Positions 1-5,017 of a stretch of 5,017 bases of DNA are shown piece by piece. Positions within the stretch are counted from its first letter, which is position 1; the number at the start of each line of letters is the position of its first letter. The notes under the pieces were generated by a model. The model saw nothing but the letters and a program-made list of their open reading frames with translations, was not told the origin of the DNA and did not search any database. The position numbers were made by a program, and so were the translations under genes. This stretch comes from Bifidobacteriaceae bacterium (lineage in GTDB: Bacteria; Actinomycetota; Actinomycetes; Actinomycetales; Bifidobacteriaceae): the NCBI GenBank assembly GCA_031260825.1, contig JAISKS010000030.1, forward strand, positions 1-5,017. The letters run 5' to 3'.

Positions 1-942
1 AAAATCACTGAATTTGAGCAATATGTTTCTGAAAATGTTGAATTAAAAAATTACAAAGAATACGATTATGCAATTGATCAAATAGATGAAATGCAAGAGT
101 TTATAAAGGCTCCACCGGAGGCATTATCTGTACCACTTAACCAAGATAATTTCGAAAATGCATCTTCATATGATAAACAATTAAAAAATCAGATCATAAT
201 GTTAAATGAGTTTTTAGAGCAAGTAAATCAAAAACGCGAAGGATTAATAGGCTGTTTTGATGATGTAAAAGCCAATTTAATAGTAAAAGATTATGAGACT
301 GAATTAGATAAATTTAGCGAAAAAATAAAATCTGCAGAGTCCTATTTAGCTGCTCATGATCAGGATATTACAGATTTAGCTGGAAAAGCTGCGGAAGCAA
401 GAGACTCTCTTAATGAGGTAATTTCTAATGCTGATGCTTATTTTGACCAAACTTATACAGGTCGCGATTTGCTAGATGGATTTGATCAAATCAAAGATGA
501 TTTTAAGGCAATGACTGATTTGGTCGATAAATATATGGGCATAATTAAAACTGAAATTGATACGGCTGGCCGCGCAATTCTAAATAAACAAAAGGAAGAA
601 CGCATGGCTGCAAAAATTGATGGGTTAATTGCTTCAGCTACCGTTGCAGAAGGCTCTACTGATTTTGGTGGATTTGTTACTGGAAATTGGTATAATTCGA
701 GTAAACAAAGTATTTATATCGGTGGCGGTAGTGTTGGTGGAAATAGTGGTTATAAGATATATAATTTAGGAGCAGGCGGCGGCGTAGTTGACGGCGGTAC
801 ACCATTTGCGTCATATGCGTTAAGAGGTAGCCGAGAGACCCTTACTATCACACTATATTATAGACTTAACGGAGAAAATATCTCTACATTTGCTGTCTTT
901 TCGACACCTTCAGGAAAAGTGTCTGGTGTATTTTCTAAATAG
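1..942 (+). CDS. Coiled-coil protein with glycine-rich beta C-terminal domain, function unknown (5' end missing)
   Basis: The frame is open from the first base of the window to a TAG stop, giving 313 visible residues. The true start lies upstream: the first in-frame ATG (base 91) has no Shine-Dalgarno sequence and the 30 codons before it read as similar protein. Visible residues 1-210 are hydrophilic, highly charged and helical, rich in D, E, K and Q, with heptad-like spacing that suggests coiled coils. Residues 211-313 change character: glycine-rich stretches (GGGSVGGNSG, GAGGGVVDGG) lead into alternating strands such as LTITLYYRLNG and ISTFAVF, which looks like a compact beta domain. No membrane segment is visible, but the missing N terminus could carry a signal or anchor. 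A helical stalk with a terminal beta domain would suit a surface or scaffold protein, but that is inference. I recognise no family. No convincing terminator separates it from the enolase promoter, so some read-through is possible. Confidence 0.85.
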   Translation, partial: KITEFEQYVSENVELKNYKEYDYAIDQIDEMQEFIKAPPEALSVPLNQDNFENASSYDKQLKNQIIMLNEFLEQVNQKREGLIGCFDDVKANLIVKDYETELDKFSEKIKSAESYLAAHDQDITDLAGKAAEARDSLNEVISNADAYFDQTYTGRDLLDGFDQIKDDFKAMTDLVDKYMGIIKTEIDTAGRAILNKQKEERMAAKIDGLIASATVAEGSTDFGGFVTGNWYNSSKQSIYIGGGSVGGNSGYKIYNLGAGGGVVDGGTPFASYALRGSRETLTITLYYRLNGENISTFAVFSTPSGKVSGVFSK

Positions 943-980
943 TATTTTTATCTTAGTTATACTGCATACAAAAAAATTTA

Positions 981-989
981 TGTTATAAT
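981..989 (+). promoter_or_regulatory. Extended -10 promoter of the enolase gene
   Basis: TGTTATAAT is a perfect extended -10 element (TGn followed by TATAAT at 984-989). With a 17-base spacer the -35 position would fall on ACTGCA (961-966), which is a poor match, so the extended -10 probably carries recognition by the main sigma factor. Transcription should start near base 996, giving a leader of about 20 bases. AAGGAG at 1006-1011 lies five bases before the ATG at 1017. The promoter is in the short gap behind the first gene, so enolase can be transcribed on its own. Confidence 0.75.
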
Positions 990-1016
990 AGTTTAAAAGG
1001 TATTTAAGGAGTAATT

Positions 1017-2327
1017 ATGCCAATGATAATCGATATTAATGCAAGAGAAATTTTAGACTCACGCGGCAACCCAACAGTTGAAGTTGAAGTTTATTTAGAA
1101 GATGGTACATCTGCACGCGCAGGAGTTCCTTCAGGTGCTTCAACAGGAGCATTTGAGGCTGTAGAACTACGCGATGGCGATAAAGCACGCTATCTTGGAA
1201 AAGGTGTTCAAAAAGCTGTTGAACATGTACAAAATGACATTGCACCAGAAATCATTGGAATGGATGCTTTCGATCAACGCGGAATTGATTCAAAAATGCG
1301 CGAACTTGATGGTACAAAAAACAAAGGAAACTTCGGTGCAAACGCTATTCTTGGCGTATCACTAGCTGTATCACAAGCTGCTGCTAAATATTCAGAACTT
1401 GATTATTTCCGTTATTTAGGTGGACCTGCAGGATTCACATTACCTGTACCAAATATGAACATTATGAACGGTGGATCACATGCTAACTGGTCTTTTGATA
1501 TTCAAGAATTTATGATTTCACCTGTTGGTTTCGATACATATAAAGAAGCTCTTCGCGCAGGCGCAGAAATTTATCAAAATCTAAAATCAGTTCTTAAAGA
1601 AAAAGGTCTTGCTACAGGCGTTGGCGATGAGGGCGGTTTCGCACCTAAAATGAACTCAAACCACGAAGCTATTGACTTAATTCTAGAAGCTATTGAAAAA
1701 ACAGGTTATTCACCACTTAAAAAAGTTGGAGATAAACTAGAAGGTCAAATCGGTCTTGCACTTGACGTTGCTTCTTCAGAGTTCTTCAAAGAAGATTCAA
1801 GCAAATATTTATTCGAAGGTGAACTTCGCGATGCTGATTGGATGATCAATTACTACGAAGAATTAGTAACAAAATATCCAATGCTTATTTCTATCGAAGA
1901 TCCATTGTTCGAAGATTCTTGGGCAGATTGGGCTAAATTAACTGATAAAATCGGCGATCGCGTTCAACTTGTTGGTGACGATTTATTCGTTACAAATCCT
2001 GAGCGTTTATCTCGCGGAATCAAAGAGAAATCAGCAAATGCTCTTCTTGTTAAGTTAAACCAAATCGGTACACTTTCAGAAACATTCGACGCAATCGAAA
2101 TGGCTCACAAAGCTGGTTTCTGTGCTATGGTTTCACACCGTTCTGGAGAAACAGAAGATACTTCAATTTCAGACTTAGTTGTTGCTGTAAACGCAGGTCA
2201 ACTTAAGACTGGTGCTCCTGCACGTGGTGAGCGTATTAACAAATATAATCAACTACTACGCATCGAAGAAGCATTAGGGGATTCTGCAAAATACGCAGGT
2301 CGTAACGCATTCCCAGCAACTCGATAA
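1017..2327 (+). CDS. eno: Enolase (phosphopyruvate hydratase)
   Basis: Enolase interconverts 2-phosphoglycerate and phosphoenolpyruvate in lower glycolysis, in the cytoplasm, and needs Mg2+. The 436 residues are full length for the family. The N-terminal domain starts AREILDSRGNPT and has the mobile active-site loop SGASTG (residues 39-44). The barrel domain contains His155, Glu164, the catalytic acid/base Glu205 in GDEGGFAP, metal ligands Asp250 (ALD), Glu294 (SIEDP) and Asp321 (VGDD), the catalytic Lys346 inside the signature LLVKLNQIGTLSET, His374-Arg375-Ser376 in SHRSGETED, and Lys397 in KTGAP. No key residue is missing, so it should be active. One departure: the usual NGG-HA-DNNVD segment reads NGGSHANWSFD (residues 151-161). 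The ATG at 1017 is chosen because AAGGAG lies five bases upstream; an in-frame ATG at 1023 is less well placed. The gene stands alone behind its own promoter. Its last codon and TAA fall inside a 30-base repeat. Confidence 0.98.
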   Translation: MPMIIDINAREILDSRGNPTVEVEVYLEDGTSARAGVPSGASTGAFEAVELRDGDKARYLGKGVQKAVEHVQNDIAPEIIGMDAFDQRGIDSKMRELDGTKNKGNFGANAILGVSLAVSQAAAKYSELDYFRYLGGPAGFTLPVPNMNIMNGGSHANWSFDIQEFMISPVGFDTYKEALRAGAEIYQNLKSVLKEKGLATGVGDEGGFAPKMNSNHEAIDLILEAIEKTGYSPLKKVGDKLEGQIGLALDVASSEFFKEDSSKYLFEGELRDADWMINYYEELVTKYPMLISIEDPLFEDSWADWAKLTDKIGDRVQLVGDDLFVTNPERLSRGIKEKSANALLVKLNQIGTLSETFDAIEMAHKAGFCAMVSHRSGETEDTSISDLVVAVNAGQLKTGAPARGERINKYNQLLRIEEALGDSAKYAGRNAFPATR

Positions 2328-2351
2328 AAAAATATGGGCGTTATTGTGCGC
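2322..2351 (+). repeat. 30-base direct repeat, copy 1 (overlaps the enolase stop codon)
   Basis: This copy begins with the last enolase codon and stop (CGATAA), followed by an A-run, TATGGGCG and TTATTGTGCGC. The same 30 bases recur without a mismatch at 2404-2433, 82 bases downstream. Identity stops on both sides: the bases before the copies differ, as do the bases after them. The shared core TTATTGTGC (2341-2349) appears a third time at 2443-2451. Confidence 0.9.
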
Positions 2352-2401
2352 TCGCTGTACCCAAGTACACCGTCGCTTCAATGCCTACATATTTTTTCAT
2401 C
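2323..2401 (+). terminator. Long imperfect hairpin after enolase, possible A/T-flanked terminator
   Basis: Direct copy 1 and the inverted copy can fold into a stem. GAT and AAAAAATATG pair with CATATTTTTT and ATC across one mismatch, GGC (2337-2339) pairs with GCC (2383-2385), ATTG (2343-2346) with CAAT (2379-2382), and GCG (2348-2350) with CGC (2374-2376). The tip is a small hairpin, TGTAC-CCAA-GTACA (2356-2369). Here the run of six T forms the 3' arm of the stem, as in bidirectional A-stem-T terminators. It could end enolase transcription or protect the 3' end of the mRNA. The stem has several bulges, so its efficiency is uncertain, and it may simply reflect the repeat structure. Confidence 0.5.
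2374..2401 (-). repeat. Imperfect inverted copy of the 30-base repeat
   Basis: Read on the - strand, this stretch aligns with the flanking direct repeats: GAT, one changed base, AAAAAATATG, a two-base insertion (TA), GGC, a three-base deletion, ATTG, two changed bases, GCG. Its CATATTTTTT (2388-2397) is the exact reverse complement of AAAAAATATG in both direct copies (2327-2336 and 2409-2418). The three units therefore alternate +, -, + in orientation, as in clusters of repetitive extragenic palindromes. Confidence 0.7.
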
Positions 2402-2403
2402 TA

Positions 2404-2433
2404 CGATAAAAAAATATGGGCGTTATTGTGCGC
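2404..2433 (+). repeat. 30-base direct repeat, copy 2
   Basis: This is an exact second copy of the sequence at 2322-2351, including CGATAA, although no gene ends here. Downstream it is followed by unrelated sequence rather than by a second inverted arm. The nearest echo is TAATGGCTAAAT at 2469-2480, which weakly resembles CAATGCCTACAT of the inverted unit. Confidence 0.9.
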
Positions 2434-2482
2434 CTTGTTTGCTTATTGTGCCAAAGCATAAGTCATTTTAATGGCTAAATTG

Positions 2483-2522
2483 TACCCTCGATATATTCAT
2501 TTATATCGAGGGTATTTTTTTT
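2483..2522 (+). terminator. Strong Rho-independent terminator
   Basis: TACCCTCGATATA (2483-2495) pairs perfectly with TATATCGAGGGTA (2502-2514), giving a 13-bp stem with a six-base loop (TTCATT), directly followed by eight T (2515-2522). This is the textbook intrinsic terminator layout on the + strand. It insulates enolase and the repeat cluster from the next promoter. No A-run precedes the stem, so it should work in one direction only. Confidence 0.93.
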
Positions 2523-2532
2523 ATCTTAAATA

Positions 2533-2561
2533 TTAATAACTATAAAACTAACTGGTATAAT
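2533..2561 (+). promoter_or_regulatory. Promoter of the DUF3073-like / aminotransferase operon
   Basis: TGGTATAAT (2553-2561) is a perfect extended -10 element. TTAATA (2533-2538) lies 17 bases upstream of TATAAT and matches the TTGACA -35 consensus at four of six positions. Transcription should start near 2568, with AGGAG at 2576-2580 four bases before the ATG at 2585. The location just after the strong terminator supports an independent transcription unit. Confidence 0.8.
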
Positions 2562-2584
2562 ATTAATTAAGTTTTAGGAGTTTT

Positions 2585-2848
2585 ATGGGACGCGGAAAAA
2601 ACAAAGCTAAAGATATGAAAATAGCAAGAGACTTAAAGTACTCTTCTGATTTAGATGATATTGAAAATCTTGCGGACGAACTGAGCCTAGATTCTCTTAC
2701 AAATACTGATGATCATGATGATTATACAGGCGGATATAATTCATATCAAGCTGAAGATTATGATATCTATGAATCGAATACAATCTACAATATCGATCCA
2801 ACTTTAAATTTCGAATTACCTCCTGAAAGCGATTTCAAACAAGATTAA
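2585..2848 (+). CDS. Small DUF3073-like protein with basic head and acidic tail
   Basis: The product has 87 residues. The N terminus MGRGKNKAKDMKIARDL is strongly basic (Arg3, Lys5, Lys7, Lys9, Lys12, Arg15, Lys18) and is followed by KYSSDLDDIENLADEL. From memory this matches the layout of DUF3073, a family of short, mainly actinobacterial proteins of unknown function beginning MGRGR-KAKQTKVARELKY. Residues 42-63 are acidic and rich in Tyr, Gly and Asp, and the C-terminal third appears disordered. There is no signal peptide or membrane segment. A basic head on an acidic flexible tail would suit nucleic-acid or ribosome contact, but this is inference. The start has AGGAG four bases upstream and its own extended -10 promoter. 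The aminotransferase gene follows after 12 bases, so the two are probably co-transcribed. The gene is confident; the family assignment is moderate and made without a search. Confidence 0.88.
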   Translation: MGRGKNKAKDMKIARDLKYSSDLDDIENLADELSLDSLTNTDDHDDYTGGYNSYQAEDYDIYESNTIYNIDPTLNFELPPESDFKQD

Positions 2849-2860
2849 TAAGGCTTCATT

Positions 2861-4120
2861 GTGGTTGATTTTAATAGAAATGGATATATAAATTCAAAAG
2901 GTGATTTTGACATTGCTGAAGGTTTTGCTCGCCGTGTTGATTCAATGCGCGCATCCGAAATACGTGCTCTTTTTGCTGTAGCGAATCGTCCAGAAATCAT
3001 CTCATTAGCTGGCGGAATGCCTTATCTAGGAAAACTTCCGTTTGATGAAATTTCAAAAATTATGGAAACACTTGTTCGCGAACATGGTCCAAAACTTTGG
3101 CAATATGGCGTAGCGCAAGGCGATGAAGAACTTCGTGAAACTATTACCAAAATCGTTGAACTTGAAGGTTTAGATGCAACTGCTCAAGAAACAGTTATAA
3201 CTGCTGGTTCACAGCAAGGTCTAGATTCTATCACTCGTTTATTTTGTGATGCTGGCGATGTAATTTTAGCTGAAGCCCCTAATTATGTAGGTGCTCTTGG
3301 TGTATTTCGATCATATCAAGTTGAGGTTGTAAATGTTGAGCTTGATGAAGAAGGTATTATTCTTGCAAAACTTGAAAAAACAATTATCAACACTAGAGCT
3401 AGAGGCAAGCGCATTAAGTTCTTATATTCTGTACCAAATTTTCAAAATCCAAGTGGTATAACACTTGCTGTTGATCGCAGAAAACCTCTTGTTGAGCTTT
3501 GTAAAAAATACGGAATAATGATTCTTGAAGATAATCCTTATGGTTTATTATCTTTCGATGGTCAATTATATCCAACACTTCGTCAACACTGGAAAGAAGG
3601 TGTGATTTATTTGGGTTCTTTTTCAAAATTTATCGCTCCTGGTTTTAGAATTGGTTGGATCATTTCACCAGATTCTGTGCGTGATAAACTTGTTCTTTCA
3701 AATGAGTCTGTTTTATTATGCCCATCTAATGCATCTTCACTTACAATTGAAGCGTATCTTAAACATTTTGATTGGAAAACTCAGCTTTCAGCATATCGCG
3801 AGGGCTATAAAGATCGATGCAATCAGATGATTGAAACGATTGATGAATTACTTCCAAACTGCAAATACAATAAACCTAAAGGCGGTTTTTTCTTATGGTT
3901 AGAGATGCCTGAAGGCTCTGGAGTTAATTCAAAAGATTTCTTAGAGGCCGCTGTTGAAGCTGGTGTTGCTTATGTACCAGGTACAGGTTTTTATGATAAC
4001 GGTGATGGTGAGAATTTTATGCGACTATCATTTTGTTATCCTAGCGTAGAGGAAATTGAACAGGGAATAACCCGTTTAGCTAATGCTTTAAAGAAAACTT
4101 ATCCTGAAGTGAAATTTTAA
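2861..4120 (+). CDS. PLP-dependent aminotransferase, class I/II (LysN / MocR-catalytic-domain type)
   Basis: This 419-residue fold-type I enzyme should move an amino group between an amino acid and a 2-oxo acid using pyridoxal phosphate, in the cytoplasm. Visible landmarks in order: SLAGGMP near the N terminus (48-54), the cofactor phosphate loop TAGSQQGLD (114-122), ring-stacking Tyr142 in APNYVGAL, Asn196 in PNFQNPSG, Asp224 with Tyr227 in EDNPYG, the Schiff-base Lys256 in SFSKFIAPGFRIGW with Arg263, and the substrate-carboxylate Arg388 in FMRLSF. All expected catalytic residues are present. The overall pattern resembles 2-aminoadipate / multi-substrate aminotransferases; it lacks the N-terminal GntR DNA-binding domain of MocR regulators. 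The substrate cannot be read from sequence. The GTG start at 2861 is supported by TAAGG (2849-2853) seven bases upstream; no in-frame ATG lies nearby. It follows the DUF3073-like gene by 12 bases. No clear terminator follows it. Confidence 0.95.
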   Translation: MVDFNRNGYINSKGDFDIAEGFARRVDSMRASEIRALFAVANRPEIISLAGGMPYLGKLPFDEISKIMETLVREHGPKLWQYGVAQGDEELRETITKIVELEGLDATAQETVITAGSQQGLDSITRLFCDAGDVILAEAPNYVGALGVFRSYQVEVVNVELDEEGIILAKLEKTIINTRARGKRIKFLYSVPNFQNPSGITLAVDRRKPLVELCKKYGIMILEDNPYGLLSFDGQLYPTLRQHWKEGVIYLGSFSKFIAPGFRIGWIISPDSVRDKLVLSNESVLLCPSNASSLTIEAYLKHFDWKTQLSAYREGYKDRCNQMIETIDELLPNCKYNKPKGGFFLWLEMPEGSGVNSKDFLEAAVEAGVAYVPGTGFYDNGDGENFMRLSFCYPSVEEIEQGITRLANALKKTYPEVKF

Positions 4121-4125
4121 TAATA

Positions 4126-4153
4126 TTGTTTTTTTAATAAAAAGCTGTATAAT
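4126..4153 (+). promoter_or_regulatory. Promoter placed for a leaderless transcript
   Basis: TATAAT (4148-4153) is a perfect -10 box ending six bases before the ATG at 4160. TTGTTT (4126-4131) is a weak -35 candidate with a 16-base spacer. Transcription normally starts about seven bases after the -10 box, which here falls on the A of the ATG. No Shine-Dalgarno sequence lies between the previous stop and this ATG. Both points suggest a leaderless mRNA. Confidence 0.65.
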
Positions 4154-4159
4154 TATTAT

Positions 4160-4729
4160 ATGAAAGAATATATCAAAGAAAATTCAAAAGTTATCATTCT
4201 AATTAGCGCAATTATTGTTATGTCTATTACAGCGATTGGCATTACAATTTATCTAAATCATAAAATGCTTATGGCTGCGCAAGAAGAAATTGCTATTGCT
4301 CAAAAAGAGGCAGATGACGCTAAAGCACGCGCTCTTGCTGCTGAAGAGGCTGCAAAAAAAGCTTCTGATAATGGTTATACTGATAGTTCAACAGGTAGTG
4401 ATGATCCGCTAGCAGGTCTTTTAGATGGTTTTGGAGATTTCGGCAGTTTAGGTGATCTTAATTATAATAGTTTAATTGATCAAGCTAAGGATTTTGCAAA
4501 AGGTCTATCTGAAAACGGTACTCTTCCTGTTTCACCAGATCAAATTGATGATGCTGCTGGTCAAGTACAAGATATGATTCCTCAAGTACAATCACAATTT
4601 GATAATGTTACGGGTATGGATCTTGGTCCAGATGGAAAGCCTATAATATATGTAAAAGATATAAATAATATTGATTCAAAACTACAAGAGTATGCAAATA
4701 GTTTAGGTGCTACATTTAAACAAGGATAG
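4160..4729 (+). CDS. Single-pass membrane protein with short coiled coil, function unknown
   Basis: The product has 189 residues. Residues 11-32 form one hydrophobic segment (core VIILISAIIVMSITAIGITI) after a short charged N terminus, without a lipobox or clear signal-peptidase site. It is therefore probably an N-terminal anchor with the rest of the protein outside the membrane. Residues 38-69 are Ala-, Glu- and Lys-rich and should form a helix or coiled coil. Residues 70-100 are a Gly-, Ser- and Asp-rich linker (DDPLAGLLDGFGDFGSLGDL). The remainder is hydrophilic with possible short helices and one strand-like stretch (KPIIYVKDI, 160-168). I recognise no family. The ATG at 4160 has no Shine-Dalgarno sequence but fits a leaderless transcript from TATAAT at 4148-4153. 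The last 23 bases overlap the start of the next membrane-protein gene, so the two are probably translated from one mRNA and may act together in the envelope. Confidence 0.85.
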   Translation: MKEYIKENSKVIILISAIIVMSITAIGITIYLNHKMLMAAQEEIAIAQKEADDAKARALAAEEAAKKASDNGYTDSSTGSDDPLAGLLDGFGDFGSLGDLNYNSLIDQAKDFAKGLSENGTLPVSPDQIDDAAGQVQDMIPQVQSQFDNVTGMDLGPDGKPIIYVKDINNIDSKLQEYANSLGATFKQG

Positions 4730-5017
4730 TCTCATTATACTTATATATCCTGTATATTTTCTGATAATTTATACGATAAATGTATCGAAAATAGATCCTG
4801 ACTTTGGTTGGCATTTACGCCAAGGAAATCAAATATTGCAACAAGGCAAATTAGATTATTTTGATACTTATACTTATTTTGCATCAGATTTTCATCCTAC
4901 AACTCATGAATGGTTACAAGATATTATCACAGCATTAATATATAATTTTGGCGGTGTAAATCTAGGATATAATTTACTTGCTGGATTCTATTCATTATTA
5001 ATTTGCTTGTCAATATA
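4707..5017 (+). CDS. Multi-pass membrane protein, possible GT-C-like glycosyltransferase (3' end missing)
   Basis: The frame runs open past the right edge; 103 codons are visible. The best start is GTG at 4707: an in-frame TAG lies directly before it (4704-4706) and no ATG or TTG occurs before the conserved part. No good Shine-Dalgarno sequence is near, so translation may be coupled to the preceding gene, which it overlaps by 23 bases. Residues 8-24 form a first membrane helix (LIILIYPVYFLIIYTI). Then comes IDPDFGWHLRQGNQIL (29-44), followed by THEWLQDIITALIY (66-79) and a further hydrophobic stretch to the edge. A DPDxxWHLR-TG segment after the first helix, followed by HEWL, is what I recall from uncharacterised large polytopic proteins of many bacteria, some annotated as mannosyltransferase-like. 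An acidic residue in the first outer loop is typical of GT-C enzymes. The function is tentative; coding and membrane character are well supported. Confidence 0.82.
   Translation, partial: MLHLNKDSLIILIYPVYFLIIYTINVSKIDPDFGWHLRQGNQILQQGKLDYFDTYTYFASDFHPTTHEWLQDIITALIYNFGGVNLGYNLLAGFYSLLICLSI

Noticed and set aside
91..93. ATG at 91 as the start of the first gene
   Set aside because: The frame is open back to base 1 with similar protein-like composition, and no Shine-Dalgarno sequence precedes 91. The gene is better treated as cut by the window edge.
941..963. AGTAT/ATACT inverted repeat after the first gene as a terminator
   Set aside because: Five AT-rich pairs with a 13-base loop and no following T-run are not enough for termination.
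1036..1245. Minus-strand 69-codon ORF inside enolase
   Set aside because: It is a shadow of the enolase frame, with low-complexity Leu/Gln/His composition and no ribosome binding site.
1174..1365. Plus-strand 63-codon ORF inside enolase
   Set aside because: It lies wholly within the conserved enolase coding region in another frame.
2341..2400. 19-residue minus-strand ORF starting MKKYVGIEA within the repeat hairpin
   Set aside because: It has no Shine-Dalgarno sequence or clear promoter and is very short. Its sequence follows from the inverted repeat. It would be worth revisiting only if the frame proves conserved in other copies of the repeat.
2322..2433. CRISPR array from the two 30-base direct repeats
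   Set aside because: There are only two copies, an inverted third copy occupies the interval, the repeat overlaps a coding end, and no cas gene is in the window.
2334..2471. 45-residue ORF in the repeat region containing YCAPC, which recalls a thioredoxin-type CxxC motif
   Set aside because: It has no ribosome binding site, it is built from repeat and hairpin sequence, and nothing around the motif resembles a thioredoxin fold. The motif is most likely chance.
3414..3626. Minus-strand 70-codon ORF inside the aminotransferase gene
   Set aside because: It is a shadow of the aminotransferase frame covering its conserved catalytic core, without its own signals.
4121..4140. Terminator after the aminotransferase gene at the T-run
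   Set aside because: The T-run at 4129-4135 is not preceded by a GC-containing stem; only weak AT pairing is possible.
1..5017. Alternative genetic code (TGA as Gly or Trp), as in some Patescibacteria
   Set aside because: No reading frame needs an in-frame TGA read as an amino acid, and every conserved protein reads through fully with the standard code.

Overview
This AT-rich window (about one third G+C by eye) comes from a bacterium that uses the standard genetic code: the five visible stop codons are TAA or TAG and no reading frame needs TGA read as an amino acid. All six supported genes lie on the + strand. My best guess at lineage is a low-GC member of the Candidatus Saccharibacteria / Patescibacteria radiation, or a low-GC relative of Actinobacteria. 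The reasons are a small protein with an actinobacterial DUF3073-like basic head, a membrane protein of the 'DPDxxWHLR' type that I associate with such genomes, and small genes of unknown function around a glycolytic gene. This is inference; no rRNA or other marker is present to settle it.

Layout. Bases 1-942 hold the 3' end of a gene for a long helical/coiled-coil protein with a glycine-rich, beta-type C-terminal domain, of unknown function. A promoter with a perfect extended -10 box then drives enolase (1017-2327), the best-supported gene here. The 257-base gap after enolase is the most unusual stretch. It has a 30-base sequence in two exact direct copies (2322-2351 and 2404-2433) with an imperfect inverted copy between them (2374-2401), so the units run +, -, +. 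The first copy includes the last codon and stop of enolase. A textbook intrinsic terminator follows (13-bp stem, T8).

A second perfect extended -10 promoter starts an apparent two-gene operon: an 87-residue DUF3073-like protein (2585-2848) and, 12 bases later, a GTG-initiated fold-type I PLP-dependent aminotransferase (2861-4120) with all main cofactor residues in place. A third TATAAT box sits only six bases before the ATG of the next gene (4160-4729), which has no Shine-Dalgarno sequence, so its mRNA is probably leaderless. That gene encodes a single-pass membrane protein with a short coiled coil. It overlaps by 23 bases the start of a multi-pass membrane protein that runs off the right edge (4707 onward).

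How they fit together. Enolase serves lower glycolysis. The aminotransferase is probably an amino-acid transaminase of the LysN / MocR-catalytic-domain type. The two 3' genes are probably co-transcribed envelope proteins. I see no mobile element, CRISPR array, RNA gene or defence system. The items most worth following up are the +/-/+ repeat cluster after enolase and the leaderless promoter.
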